DNA of 25,183 nucleotides. It comes from a virus. The notes under the pieces were generated by a model. That model saw only the letters and a list, made by a program, of their open reading frames with translations. It had not been told where the DNA came from and did not search any database. The stretch is taken from positions 1-25,183 of the IMG/VR virus record IMGVR_UViG_3300020430_000085. One strand, 5' to 3'. The position numbers and the translations under genes were made by a program. Position 1 is the stretch's first letter. Each line of letters starts with the position of its first letter. Shown here piece by piece: positions 1-7,721 of this stretch.

Positions 1-55
1 ACATCGGCTCCTTGGTAAAATCTATTTCATTTCTGTTAAATACTGTCTTTGCCAT
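1..55 (-). CDS. nrdB: Ribonucleotide reductase beta subunit NrdB (N-terminal fragment, cut by window edge)
   Basis: Only the first 18 codons lie in the window. They read MAKTVFNRNEIDFTKEPM, which closely resembles the start of class Ia NrdB proteins, where the conserved 'KEPMFFG' stretch follows at about residue 15. NrdB carries the di-iron tyrosyl radical that activates NrdA. The gene lies 46 bp downstream of nrdA in the same direction, the normal pairing. The ATG has no Shine-Dalgarno site but sits 6 nt after a consensus -10 box (see promoter at 62-89), so it may be read from a leaderless transcript. The identification rests on a short match plus gene order. Confidence 0.85.
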   Translation of the reverse strand, partial: MAKTVFNRNEIDFTKEPM

Positions 56-61
56 ATTTCT

Positions 62-89
62 ATTATATACTCTTTTGCTACCTTGTCAA
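62..89 (-). promoter_or_regulatory. Sigma-70-like promoter for nrdB, leaderless geometry
   Basis: On the minus strand the sequence reads TTGACA (84-89), a 16-bp spacer, then TATAAT (62-67); both hexamers match consensus exactly. Six bases (AGAAAT) separate the -10 from the nrdB ATG at 55, so transcription would begin at or next to the A of the start codon. Confidence 0.75.
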
Positions 90-101
90 TACTTATTTAA
101 A

Positions 102-2459
102 TTAAATTGCACATGAATCACAATATTCTTCATATTCTTTATCAGTACCTTGAAAATCTGCTCTCTTTATAGGACCATTAACCGCTTCGTCAATTGTCAT
201 TGTATTTTCGTTATCTGTTATATTTGGTTCTTCACCTTTGAAATCATAAGTGTTTTGATAATATGATGTTTTCCAACCAAGTTTGTATGTTGTTAAAAAA
301 TCTTTTGTTAACACACTCATTGGAACTTCATTATTATCATAATGTAATGGATTGTAACTCCAGTTTCCACTAATTGCTTGATCAAAGTATTTTTGCATTG
401 CCGCAACAACATTAATGTACCCTTCATTGCCTGGCATATCCCATAACAATGTATAATACTTTTTATATGTTTCATACTGTGGTACTATCTGCTTTAATGG
501 TCCTTTTTTAGATTTTTTAATTGACAAATATCCTCTTGGTGGTTCAATACCATTTGTTGCGTTTCCAACAACACTAGATGATTCACTTGGCATCTGTGCT
601 GATAGTGTTGAATGTCTTATACCGTGTTCTACTATATCACGTCTTAATGCTTCCCAATCCATTTTTAATTTTGCAGATACAATTGTGTCAACATCTCTTT
701 TATACGTATCAATTGGAAGAATACCTTTTGAATATTTTGTTTTCTTAAAGTAATCACAAGGACCTTTTTCTTTTGCAATTGTGTTTGATGCTTTTAACAA
801 ATAATATTGGAATGCTTCTGATAATTCATTTACTAGTTGCCATGCTTCTTTATCTTCATATTTCATTTTGTTTTTTGCAAGATAATGTGCAAGTCCAATA
901 TATCCTATACCCAATGAGCGTCTTGCTTTTGTTGAAATTTCTGCCGCCTTTACAGGATACTTTTGATGATCAATTATTTGTTCTAAGCCTCTTACACTTA
1001 AATCACATAATGTTTCTAATTCTTTTATATCTTTAATTACTCCAACATTGATTGCTGACAAAATACAAAGTGCAATTTCTCCTTTGCCATCAATGTGTTG
1101 TAAAGGATCTGTCGGTAATGTAATTTCTTGACATAAGTTAGACATACGTACAGTATCAAGAAATGAACTGTGATCATTTGTGTGGTCAATATTCATTATG
1201 TATATACGACCGGTTTCTGCACGTTCTTTCAATACATCACCAATAAGTGTTCTTGCTTGAATAGTTTTTTTAGGTATTGAATTATCTTTTTCGTATTTTT
1301 TGTAAAGTGCATCAAATTTCGATGTACCAAATGCTTCATACAAACCAGGTACATCATGTGGTGAAAATAATGTGATATCTCCACCTTTAATAAATCTTTC
1401 ATAAAATATTTTTGACATTTGAATTGAGTAATCAAGTTTACGTACTCTATTATCTTCTGTACCTTTATTGTTTTTAAGTACAAGTATGTCTTCTATCTCT
1501 TGGTGCCAAATAGGGAAATGGACTGTGGCACTACCACCACGTACTCCATTCTGTGTACAACACCTCACAGTTGATTCGAACTTTTTAAGAAACGGGACAA
1601 CACCAGTGTGTGCTACTTCACCTCCCCTAATACGTGAATTGATTCCACGTATTCTACCTGCATTAATACCAATGCCGGCTCTTTGTGCAATGTATCTACC
1701 AATTGCCATGTCTGATGAAAAAATAGAATCTAATGTATCGTCAACATCAACAAGTACACACGATGCATATTGTTTTAATGGTGTACGAACTCCTGCCATA
1801 ACGGGAGTAGGAATGTTGATTTTAAATTTTGAAATAGCATCATAATATCTTTTGATATATCCCATTCTTGTTTCTTTTGGATAATCATGAAATAAGGTTG
1901 CCGCAATCAACATATACATATACTGCGGTGTTTCAAATACTTTACCTGAGCTTCTATCTTGCACAAGATATTTGTCAGCTACTTGCCTTAAACCTGCGTA
2001 TGTAAAATTATAATCTCTATCATGCTTTATGTATGAATCTAATGTTTTAAATTCTTCATCATTATACCATTTCATAATGTTTGGGTCATACAAACCTTTT
2101 TCAATGTTTCTACCAACCAAAAATTGTAATGGAACTTGATACTGATGATCAATGTGTTTTCCAAAAACTTCTTTTCTAATTGTAAACAATAAAAGTCTTG
2201 AAGCTACATATTGATAATTTGGTGCTTCTAATGTAATCAAATCGTTTGCTGACTTAATTAGGACTTCTTGAATATCTTGTGTTGTCATTTGATTGGAAAA
2301 CTGTAGACCAGAATTCATTTCCACTAGTGAAGAAGAAACTCCTGACAACCCATCACAAGCGGCCTCAGTCATTTTGTGAACTTTATTGATATCTAAAGGT
2401 TCCTGTTGTCCGTCTCTTTTGATGATGAAAATTTCTTCTTGGTTTTTTGTTGCGTTCAT
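102..2459 (-). CDS. nrdA: Class Ia ribonucleoside-diphosphate reductase alpha subunit (NrdA)
   Basis: This enzyme reduces ribonucleoside diphosphates to deoxyribonucleotides together with NrdB, supplying dNTPs for phage replication. The 785-residue length fits the family. An N-terminal ATP-cone spans about residues 10-95. The active-site cysteines are C234 (in 'YASCVLVD') and C465 (in 'EIALCIL'). The radical-site triad is N441-C443-E445 in 'NLCQE'. The radical-transfer tyrosines are Y733-Y734 in 'SYYQNT', and the C-terminal redox pair is C780/C783 in 'CDSCAI'. All key residues are present, so the protein should be active. The ATG is preceded by AAGGTATAGAG as ribosome binding site, and a promoter candidate lies at 2500-2529. 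nrdB follows downstream. The glutaredoxin at 12490-12810 is monothiol, so the usual dithiol reductant may come from elsewhere. Confidence 0.98.
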   Translation of the reverse strand: MNATKNQEEIFIIKRDGQQEPLDINKVHKMTEAACDGLSGVSSSLVEMNSGLQFSNQMTTQDIQEVLIKSANDLITLEAPNYQYVASRLLLFTIRKEVFGKHIDHQYQVPLQFLVGRNIEKGLYDPNIMKWYNDEEFKTLDSYIKHDRDYNFTYAGLRQVADKYLVQDRSSGKVFETPQYMYMLIAATLFHDYPKETRMGYIKRYYDAISKFKINIPTPVMAGVRTPLKQYASCVLVDVDDTLDSIFSSDMAIGRYIAQRAGIGINAGRIRGINSRIRGGEVAHTGVVPFLKKFESTVRCCTQNGVRGGSATVHFPIWHQEIEDILVLKNNKGTEDNRVRKLDYSIQMSKIFYERFIKGGDITLFSPHDVPGLYEAFGTSKFDALYKKYEKDNSIPKKTIQARTLIGDVLKERAETGRIYIMNIDHTNDHSSFLDTVRMSNLCQEITLPTDPLQHIDGKGEIALCILSAINVGVIKDIKELETLCDLSVRGLEQIIDHQKYPVKAAEISTKARRSLGIGYIGLAHYLAKNKMKYEDKEAWQLVNELSEAFQYYLLKASNTIAKEKGPCDYFKKTKYSKGILPIDTYKRDVDTIVSAKLKMDWEALRRDIVEHGIRHSTLSAQMPSESSSVVGNATNGIEPPRGYLSIKKSKKGPLKQIVPQYETYKKYYTLLWDMPGNEGYINVVAAMQKYFDQAISGNWSYNPLHYDNNEVPMSVLTKDFLTTYKLGWKTSYYQNTYDFKGEEPNITDNENTMTIDEAVNGPIKRADFQGTDKEYEEYCDSCAI

Positions 2460-2499
2460 ACTCTCTATACCTTACTTCTTTTTATTCAGCATAATATTA

Positions 2500-2529
2500 A
2501 TTATACTTTCACTTGCATGATAAAAGCAA
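2500..2529 (-). promoter_or_regulatory. Sigma-70-like promoter for nrdA
   Basis: On the minus strand TTGCTT (2524-2529) is followed by an 18-bp spacer and a consensus TATAAT (2500-2505). The predicted start lies near 2493, giving a leader of about 34 nt that includes a Shine-Dalgarno-like AAGG before the ATG at 2459. Unlike several other promoters here, this one gives a leadered transcript. Confidence 0.55.
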
Positions 2530-2543
2530 TAGTTAAATTCATA

Positions 2544-2564
2544 TTAACAGAAAAAATCTGTTAA
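2544..2564. repeat. Perfect inverted repeat after the tail-fibre-like gene (possible terminator or RNA stabiliser)
   Basis: TTAACAGA, five A, then TCTGTTAA form a perfect 8-bp stem with a 5-nt loop, 11 bp past the stop codon of the 2575-3858 gene and upstream of the nrdA promoter. There is no U-run after the stem in either direction, so it is not a textbook intrinsic terminator. It could cap the 3' end of the late mRNA or be a protein-binding site. Confidence 0.45.
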
Positions 2565-2574
2565 CAACCTAAGG

Positions 2575-3858
2575 TTACTCTTGTAACCAACGTTCTATCT
2601 TGTATGATAGGTTGGCATTTGAAGCATTTGCATTTGTGTATTTAAATTGCAATTTTGAACTACTTAATGCCGCTGAGAATGTTACATCTGATGTTGAAGC
2701 AGTTTCAACGTGTGAATCGTTGATTACTGTATCTGTTCCATCAGTTGTAATATGAATTGTTCCTGCTCTAAATTCAGATCCTAGTTTCAAACTATAGTCA
2801 ATTTTATAAACATTAGTTTCTGCAACTGGATATTCTAAAATCACGTCTGTAGTACTATTTGTCAATGTTGCTTTCTTCATTGACGCTACGTACTGATTAG
2901 TCAAATATCGTGGATAACTTGCTTCTGTAAAAATTTCAATATTACTTGCTACTCTTGATATAGATTGACCTCTTTTTTTATTAACAAAATTTGAAAGGTT
3001 AACTGCTTGTTCAGGTGTATCCAAATCAATTTTTAAATTAGCATCTATTTCAACTGCTCTTACTGTATGCCCAACTGCTGTATGCTCTCCTAAGAAAGTT
3101 CCATACGTTGATGCTGGTTTAATTGCTGTTGGTTCATCAATTAAGTTAATACTATCACTTGCATTTGCTGTTGATAATGCTGTTTTTTCTGAGTTGGTTA
3201 CAAACTGTACAAATCCAGTTCCTGTAGTTACATCAACATATACTTGATTGTTGGCTAAATCATTTACTTGATATTTTTTATATGTAGCATCACCTGAACT
3301 TGTTGACCAATTTGCTCTAGCTCTAAGATGCTCTGTAACTTGTTCTTTTGTCCATTTAGAAACAACTACTTTCGAACCACTTTCTGGAATGTTAGAACCA
3401 GTGAAGTTTAAGTATGCAGTTGTTCCGCTAAATGATAATACATATTGTGATGGATCATATGTTGTTGGTACTTGATTAATAAATTTTGTAACAACAATAT
3501 CTGATTCAGTTAGTCCACCACTTAATTTCGGGTGACCTGTTGGCAATCCAAAATTACCAGAATATGCAAGTGCAATATTTGCCGCGGGATTTAAAACTTC
3601 TGTTCCAGTGGTATTAAAATTTAAAATTCCATTGTTCGTAGAAGATGATGTTAAGTTTCCTAAATCATCTGCTACTACTTTTTGTGCATCTAAAAAAGGC
3701 TTAACTTGTACATCTGCATTAAGAAGATCTTGTGTACCAGTACCAATATAAACTTCACGTGTATCAATTGCTAAACCAATTTCACCGTCAGCTAAAGGTT
3801 GTGGTAAATCTGCTCTTAAACCACGTCTATTTTTAATTCTAGTATATGTTGTTGCCAC
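2575..3858 (-). CDS. Virion structural protein, tail-fibre-like with Mtd-type N-terminal domain
   Basis: The first 45 residues, including 'LPQPLADGEIGLAIDT' and 'REVYIGTG', resemble the short N-terminal module found on many phage tail-fibre and receptor-binding proteins (major tropism determinant N-terminal type). The remaining 380 residues are rich in Thr, Ser, Asn and Val with beta-sheet character, as expected of fibre or appendage proteins. The start is GTG (3856-3858) with a GGAG ribosome binding site. A late-promoter-like AATAAATA lies 23 nt upstream, so expression is probably late. No chaperone gene is adjacent. It is probably a minor virion appendage; its exact position in the particle cannot be read from sequence. 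Confidence 0.7.
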   Translation of the reverse strand: MATTYTRIKNRRGLRADLPQPLADGEIGLAIDTREVYIGTGTQDLLNADVQVKPFLDAQKVVADDLGNLTSSSTNNGILNFNTTGTEVLNPAANIALAYSGNFGLPTGHPKLSGGLTESDIVVTKFINQVPTTYDPSQYVLSFSGTTAYLNFTGSNIPESGSKVVVSKWTKEQVTEHLRARANWSTSSGDATYKKYQVNDLANNQVYVDVTTGTGFVQFVTNSEKTALSTANASDSINLIDEPTAIKPASTYGTFLGEHTAVGHTVRAVEIDANLKIDLDTPEQAVNLSNFVNKKRGQSISRVASNIEIFTEASYPRYLTNQYVASMKKATLTNSTTDVILEYPVAETNVYKIDYSLKLGSEFRAGTIHITTDGTDTVINDSHVETASTSDVTFSAALSSSKLQFKYTNANASNANLSYKIERWLQE

Positions 3859-3879
3859 TTGACTTACTCCAATATACTA

Positions 3880-4581
3880 CTATTTATTCATTTTGTAGTA
3901 AGTTTCAACTCTATCAAGCCACTTATTTGTAAATGTTTGAAATTCATCGCCTTCAACCACAAATTGCTGGTATTCATTGTCGTGCGTAACCATAAAAATC
4001 ACTCCTTTTTGTATATTTGTACCATATACTTCATTATGTGCTAGTGCGTATGCGGATGCCTGCATAAAATAATCTTCAATCCATTCTTTTTTCTTAAATT
4101 TGCGTGATGTTTTAAAGTCACCTATTGCAGGTTCACCTTCGTGTACACATATTAAATCTGCTGTGCCTCCATAAAGTCCTGGAAACGCCAAATGTGTCTC
4201 AATACCCCATACTTCATCAACATTTTTAAGCCCGTGCTCAATCACAGTTTCACTTAAATTTTTTGCCTGTACGTATACTTGATTAGTTCCTTTAGGTCTT
4301 TCCACACCTTCAATATATGATTCAAGATGTTTGTGCATGATTGTACCTAAATTTGCCGACTCTGTAACAATACGTTGAGCTTCTGCGGCTCCTACTCTTT
4401 TTTTCCAAGCATTAAGAGCCGTCATGTCTTTTGTTTTAGATAAAATTGATGTTACTGACGGAACTGGATCACCGTTAGAGTTTACATAATAACGTTGTCC
4501 ATCAAGATTTTTTCTTTTAAATTGTTCGTACTTAAATTTTTCAACTAATAAAGATTTGGATGGTGTTAATGTTTCATTCAT
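3880..4581 (-). CDS. PD-(D/E)XK exonuclease, MGME1/Cas4/RecB-like
   Basis: This 233-residue protein carries the hallmarks of the RecB-type PD-(D/E)XK nuclease family, closest in style to the mitochondrial genome maintenance exonuclease 1 (MGME1) group often found in marine T4-like phages. Visible motifs are H83 in 'GTIMHKHLE', D142 in 'YGGTADLI', D155 and K157 in 'IGDFKTS', and Q174/Y178 in 'YFMQASAYA'. These are the usual metal-binding and catalytic positions. It probably trims single-stranded or flap DNA ends during replication or recombination. The gene stands alone between late genes with its own strong promoter (4588-4616) and no Shine-Dalgarno. A second ATG lies 3 codons into the same stretch but in another frame. 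Confidence 0.85.
   Translation of the reverse strand: MNETLTPSKSLLVEKFKYEQFKRKNLDGQRYYVNSNGDPVPSVTSILSKTKDMTALNAWKKRVGAAEAQRIVTESANLGTIMHKHLESYIEGVERPKGTNQVYVQAKNLSETVIEHGLKNVDEVWGIETHLAFPGLYGGTADLICVHEGEPAIGDFKTSRKFKKKEWIEDYFMQASAYALAHNEVYGTNIQKGVIFMVTHDNEYQQFVVEGDEFQTFTNKWLDRVETYYKMNK
3881..3888 (-). promoter_or_regulatory. T4-type late promoter (AATAAATA variant)
   Basis: AATAAATA on the minus strand differs from the T4 late consensus TATAAATA at one base. It lies 23 nt before the GTG start of the tail-fibre-like gene, the same spacing as the perfect late box at 5873-5880. It overlaps the last codons of the exonuclease gene. Confidence 0.6.
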
Positions 4582-4587
4582 TCTGTT

Positions 4588-4616
4588 ATTATAGCAAATA
4601 AAAAATTATTTGTCAA
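4588..4616 (-). promoter_or_regulatory. Consensus sigma-70 promoter for the exonuclease, leaderless geometry
   Basis: TTGACA (4611-4616), a 17-bp spacer and TATAAT (4588-4593) form a perfect consensus promoter on the minus strand. Six bases (AACAGA) separate the -10 from the ATG at 4581, placing the expected start point at the start codon. The -35 box overlaps the last codons and stop of the upstream 109-residue gene, so it is an internal promoter between late genes. Confidence 0.85.
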
Positions 4617-4935
4617 TGCTGGATTTAGCAGATTGTGTGGCCATTTTAGATACTTGATCAGCTGTATCATCTTTTTTGCTAAATGCTGGATTATTTGATG
4701 GTGTATCTAATACGATTTTATCACCGGTAATTGATTTTATTTTTCCATTTTTAAGTAAGTATGATCTTAATGCTGTTGCGTCAACTACAGATCCTAAACC
4801 TTTTAATTGTTCTTGGAAATCTGACATAGATATCTCATCAACATCATTTGCCATCATTGTAATAATTGTAGAGTTAATATCTGAGTCTAATTGATCAACG
4901 TATTTGTCTTCGCCTATGACTTCAAAGATCTTCAT
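4606..4935 (-). CDS. Hypothetical late protein with capsid-targeting-like N-terminus
   Basis: I do not recognise a function for this 109-residue protein. It begins MKIFEVIGE, which resembles the short N-terminal tag of T4 internal head proteins (recalled as MKTYQEFIAE) and ends in an I-x-E triplet, the type of site cut by the T4 prohead protease. The middle is mixed alpha/beta, and the C-terminal 35 residues are polar and likely disordered. AAAAGG lies 8 nt before the ATG, and the gene follows the EF-hand protein gene by 3 bp, so the two are probably cotranscribed from the late promoter at 5873. Confidence 0.6.
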   Translation of the reverse strand: MKIFEVIGEDKYVDQLDSDINSTIITMMANDVDEISMSDFQEQLKGLGSVVDATALRSYLLKNGKIKSITGDKIVLDTPSNNPAFSKKDDTADQVSKMATQSAKSSIDK

Positions 4936-4938
4936 TGG

Positions 4939-5850
4939 TTAAGCCTTTTTGGCTCTACCTAATGGATCTTCCTCTGGACCACTTGCTGAGTCATCGCCAC
5001 CAGTTAAATCATCTACTGGAGCTTCTAAATCTTGACCATCGTCAGCATCAGTTTCCATATCACCTAAGTCTGAATCAGCTGGACCCATGTCGCTTGGAGC
5101 AGGTGCTTCGCCAGTTAAAACTAATACTTCGTTGTTAACTGCTTCTTTGGCTGATTTAATTGAAGCAAGTAAAGTTTCTAATTGTGATGCAACTGCTTGA
5201 TTAAATGAAGCCGCCTTGTCAGCACCGTATTGGTATGACATTTGATCAACAACTGCACCTAATTCATCATTTTGCATTTTGCCCATTTGCTCAATCATAT
5301 CTTGTAATTCGTCTACAAGACTTTTCGCCGCAATAACTATTTCAGCTTTTTCAACTTCTTGTTCTAATAGAGCTTTTAATGAGTTTACTTTTTCTTCAAC
5401 TTTATCTTTTGGTTTGTCACCTTGTTTTTTAGCAATTGCTTTTTGCAATGCTGGTGGTAGTTTTTTCTGTTTATCAGTAAGTTCTTCTTTTACACTTTCA
5501 TCTTTCTTATCTTTGCCCATTGCTTTTTTAATTGCTTTATCACGTGCCGCCATATAATCGTCTGAATCAATATCACCGTCGTTGTCGTGATCTTTTTTCT
5601 TTGCTTCAATCATGTTATCAATTGCTTCTGCTAATAATACATGCTTCATATACTTTGGATTTGTGTTTGCTGTATTGAATGGTAAAGATGCTTCAAGTTC
5701 TGCTAACTTTGTTTTAAGATCTTTTTTAACATCATATAATTTTTTGATGTCAATAGTGTCATACACTCTGAACCCATATAATGTGTCAAGTGCTTCGTTA
5801 ATTTTTGCTAATTTCTCATTAGCTGGTTTTTCAAACTCTGATATATTCAT
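4939..5850 (-). CDS. Late protein with a single EF-hand calcium-binding loop
   Basis: This 303-residue protein has a canonical 12-residue EF-hand loop at about 87-98 ('DHDNDGDIDSDD': acidic residues at loop positions 1, 3, 5, 7, 9, 11 and 12, Gly at 6, Ile at 8). A Lys-rich helix follows (about 103-117). The central part (about 120-225) is helical and Lys/Gln rich, and the C-terminal 50 residues are strongly acidic and probably disordered. Such loops occur in structural and internal proteins of marine T4-like phages, but I cannot name the role. A perfect late promoter lies 23 nt upstream, and AAGG serves as ribosome binding site. Late timing suggests a virion or assembly protein. Confidence 0.65.
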   Translation of the reverse strand: MNISEFEKPANEKLAKINEALDTLYGFRVYDTIDIKKLYDVKKDLKTKLAELEASLPFNTANTNPKYMKHVLLAEAIDNMIEAKKKDHDNDGDIDSDDYMAARDKAIKKAMGKDKKDESVKEELTDKQKKLPPALQKAIAKKQGDKPKDKVEEKVNSLKALLEQEVEKAEIVIAAKSLVDELQDMIEQMGKMQNDELGAVVDQMSYQYGADKAASFNQAVASQLETLLASIKSAKEAVNNEVLVLTGEAPAPSDMGPADSDLGDMETDADDGQDLEAPVDDLTGGDDSASGPEEDPLGRAKKA

Positions 5851-5872
5851 AATGTTTCTACCTTACTTAACT

Positions 5873-5880
5873 TATTTATA
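5873..5880 (-). promoter_or_regulatory. T4-type late promoter, perfect TATAAATA
   Basis: The minus strand reads TATAAATA, identical to the T4 late -10 element recognised by the phage late sigma factor gp55. It is 23 nt before the ATG of the EF-hand protein gene, with an AAGGTAG ribosome binding site between. Confidence 0.85.
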
Positions 5881-5892
5881 CTTTTCTTTATT

Positions 5893-6621
5893 TTATTCGG
5901 TATTTTTTTTGAACAGATCTATAATTTGTGCTTTACATTTTAGTGCTTGATCCCTGTTTTTTTCAAATTCAAGCTGATTTTTCGCTTCTTTTACCTGTTC
6001 ACCTTGTTTTTTAGCATCAAAGTACATCTTCTTATAATGGGATGCTGTATTTGAGTAATTAATATACTGATTGTATACTTCATGTAAATTTATCATATTT
6101 GGATCTGTAGTTAATAACTCATCATTTAAGTAGTTTACCAAGCAAAATGCCATTTCGTATAATCTTATGTCTTTTACTACTACTTCTGAAGTGGCTATAT
6201 TGTGTATATCATATAGGAATCTTTTTTTAAAAGGACGTATTTTTATTAAGTAATTTCCAACTTTCACACCATGATCAGTTTTTTGTGTAGTTAATGCTTT
6301 TTTAAATTTTGGATTTAAAATACTTACTTCAACTACTTCTTTTAGTACTGATTTGTCTAATTTATTAAGATTGTCAACTAAAGATTTAGCATCATCAATT
6401 GTTTTAGTTTGCTTTACTTTATCTTCGCTTTTTCTTACTTTTTCTAATTGCTTTTCAACTGCAATAAGAAAGTCTTTATTGCTGTTCGGAGAAGGTCCCC
6501 ATTTATCTATAATTCTCCAAAATCTAAGATGTTCAGTCAAATTTTTAGCAGTCATGCCTTCAGTTAGATCTTTGACATGTGATGCAACTTCGTATCTATG
6601 TTTTCTTTTTTGTCTAAACAT
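5893..6621 (-). CDS. Conserved hypothetical protein, helical, leaderless start
   Basis: I do not recognise this 242-residue protein. It is Lys-rich. The N-terminal half is predicted helical, a beta-type segment lies around residues 120-160 ('VGNYLIKIRPF'), and the C-terminal 60 residues look like a coiled coil. The reading frame extends upstream to a TTG at 6636, but the ATG at 6621 is preferred because it lies exactly 6 nt after a TATAAT box (6628-6633) and has no Shine-Dalgarno, the same arrangement as primase and uvsW. It sits among late genes but appears to have its own host-type promoter. Confidence 0.7.
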   Translation of the reverse strand: MFRQKRKHRYEVASHVKDLTEGMTAKNLTEHLRFWRIIDKWGPSPNSNKDFLIAVEKQLEKVRKSEDKVKQTKTIDDAKSLVDNLNKLDKSVLKEVVEVSILNPKFKKALTTQKTDHGVKVGNYLIKIRPFKKRFLYDIHNIATSEVVVKDIRLYEMAFCLVNYLNDELLTTDPNMINLHEVYNQYINYSNTASHYKKMYFDAKKQGEQVKEAKNQLEFEKNRDQALKCKAQIIDLFKKNTE

Positions 6622-6627
6622 TTGTGT

Positions 6628-6656
6628 ATTATACAATTATTTTTTATTTTTTGCAA
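6628..6656 (-). promoter_or_regulatory. Sigma-70-like promoter for the 242-residue gene, leaderless geometry
   Basis: TTGCAA (6651-6656), a 17-bp spacer and a consensus TATAAT (6628-6633) on the minus strand. ACACAA separates the -10 from the ATG at 6621. The stop codon of the upstream gene (6637-6639) lies inside the spacer. Confidence 0.7.
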
Positions 6657-7152
6657 CCAAATCTGCAAATTTTATTATTTTTGCAAATTCAGGATCTTTT
6701 TGTAACTTTTGTATTGAACTAGCAACTGCTTTATCAACACCTTTTGTCATTTTATCTGCTTGAGTTGTTGCAGATCCTTGTGTGTCTTTTGTGCCTTGTG
6801 TATCTTGTGTGCTTTGTGTAGGTTGTGTTGTAGTTGGCTTAATAGTTGTATTTCCACCAGTATTTCCAGCTGATGGTACATTCTTACTTGATGTGTTGGC
6901 CTTACTTGTATATTCATCAAGTAAAGTTTTTGCAACATCATCTAATTGTTCAAAACCAGATTGTAATATTTGTTTTGCACTTTCTGGATCTTCCTCATCA
7001 ACTGCTTTTGCTAAATTCATATAATCTTTAAGACCTAAAGGTTCTGTTAATGATTTAACAACACTTGTTGGTAGATGTACTAATTTACTAACTTGATTAG
7101 TAAATGCTTTTGGATCATCTATAGTATTTAAAATATCATCTTTTAAGCTCAT
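6637..7152 (-). CDS. Hypothetical late protein with Thr/Gln-rich linker
   Basis: This 171-residue protein has a helical N-terminal part (about 1-85), a low-complexity linker rich in Thr, Gln, Gly and Ser (about 86-132, with short 'TQ' and 'DTQG' repeats), and a helical Lys-rich C-terminus. No known domain is recognised. AGAAGG upstream of the ATG acts as ribosome binding site and overlaps the end of the basic 98-residue gene. It belongs to the late gene run that starts at 10364. A two-domain shape with a flexible linker would suit a scaffold or internal head protein, but that is a guess. Confidence 0.6.
   Translation of the reverse strand: MSLKDDILNTIDDPKAFTNQVSKLVHLPTSVVKSLTEPLGLKDYMNLAKAVDEEDPESAKQILQSGFEQLDDVAKTLLDEYTSKANTSSKNVPSAGNTGGNTTIKPTTTQPTQSTQDTQGTKDTQGSATTQADKMTKGVDKAVASSIQKLQKDPEFAKIIKFADLVAKNKK
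6775..6850. repeat. Low-complexity direct repeats encoding Thr-Gln tracts
   Basis: A run of short imperfect repeats (variants of 'cttgtgt' with 6- to 12-base periodicity) encodes the TTTQPTQSTQDTQGTKDTQG-type linker of the 171-residue protein. It is part of the coding sequence and is not a CRISPR array or mobile element. Confidence 0.6.
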
Positions 7153-7160
7153 ACCAATAT

Positions 7161-7457
7161 TTACCTTCTTCTTAATGCTTTGTTCATTTGTGCTACACGT
7201 CTTGATGCTGGATTAAATCTTTTTGTACGTAATGCTTTTCTAATAATCCTTTGACCCATACGTGCTCTTGTTTTTTTAAGTGTAAATCTTTTTTTAATAT
7301 CTAATGGTGCAGAGCATACACTAGGATTAGTAACAATTCTTCCTTTTTTTCTGCCAAAAGTACAACGATATTTTTTGACCACTTTGTTTCCTTTGCGACC
7401 AAAAATTAATCTTGATTCTGGTAAATCAACGTTGTTATCAATTTCAGCAATAATCAT
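7161..7457 (-). CDS. Small highly basic conserved protein
   Basis: This 98-residue protein is very rich in Arg and Lys, especially in the second half ('KKRFTLKKTRARMGQRIIRK', then 'RRVAQMNKALRRR'). A central motif 'KYRCTFGRKKGRIVTNPSVC' has two Cys. The composition suggests nucleic-acid or head-interior binding. I recall similar proteins in marine T4-like phages without an assigned function. The start MIIAE contains an I-x-E triplet that could be a prohead-protease site. GGCAGG precedes the ATG. It is the third of several closely spaced late genes. Confidence 0.65.
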   Translation of the reverse strand: MIIAEIDNNVDLPESRLIFGRKGNKVVKKYRCTFGRKKGRIVTNPSVCSAPLDIKKRFTLKKTRARMGQRIIRKALRTKRFNPASRRVAQMNKALRRR

Positions 7458-7459
7458 TT

Positions 7460-7720
7460 TTATCCTGCCCTATACACAATAGTGAATAATGTAGTTAATA
7501 AAGTAATGAATAGTGTACCCATCGACCAAACAATGATTCTTTCAATTTTAGTAAATTGTCTATCTGTATTTTCTTCCATTCTATCCATACGTATGTCAAC
7601 TTTATCAAATCTTTTTTGTATCTCTTCATGTCTTTCATGAGAAACAACTACATGAGTTTCTAAACTCTGTGATTCTAAAGTTGCTAAATCTTTTGGTACT
7701 TTTTGTGGCTTACTATCCAT
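7460..7720 (-). CDS. Small tail-anchored membrane protein with coiled coil
   Basis: This 86-residue protein has a polar helical region (about 20-60, 'RFDKVDIRMDRMEENTDRQF') followed by a hydrophobic segment (about 64-83, 'IIVWSMGTLFITLLTTLFTI') near the C-terminus. This resembles the layout of XhlA-like phage proteins, which have an N-terminal coiled coil and a C-terminal membrane anchor and take part in lysis in some phages, but the similarity is one of shape only. GGAGAC lies 8 nt before the ATG. The gene is cotranscribed with late neighbours. Confidence 0.6.
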   Translation of the reverse strand: MDSKPQKVPKDLATLESQSLETHVVVSHERHEEIQKRFDKVDIRMDRMEENTDRQFTKIERIIVWSMGTLFITLLTTLFTIVYRAG

Positions 7721-7721
7721 T

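Noticed and set aside
1571-1583. TTGATTCGAAC, resembling a tRNA T-loop
   Set aside because: No acceptor, D or anticodon stems can be formed around it, and it codes for conserved nrdA residues.
1468-1845. 125-residue open frame on the plus strand
   Set aside because: It lies wholly antisense to the strongly conserved nrdA core and has no promoter or ribosome binding site; a shadow frame.
2566-2576. AACCTAAGGTT small palindrome
   Set aside because: Five-base arms at the stop codon of a gene; too short to support a function.
6353-6763. 136-residue open frame on the plus strand
   Set aside because: It spans two minus-strand genes and their promoter; hydrophobic translation is typical of antisense Lys/Asn-rich coding DNA.
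6775-6850. Short repeated units that could suggest a CRISPR-like or tandem repeat array
   Set aside because: Units are 6-12 bases, imperfect, in frame and encode a Thr/Gln linker; no spacers.
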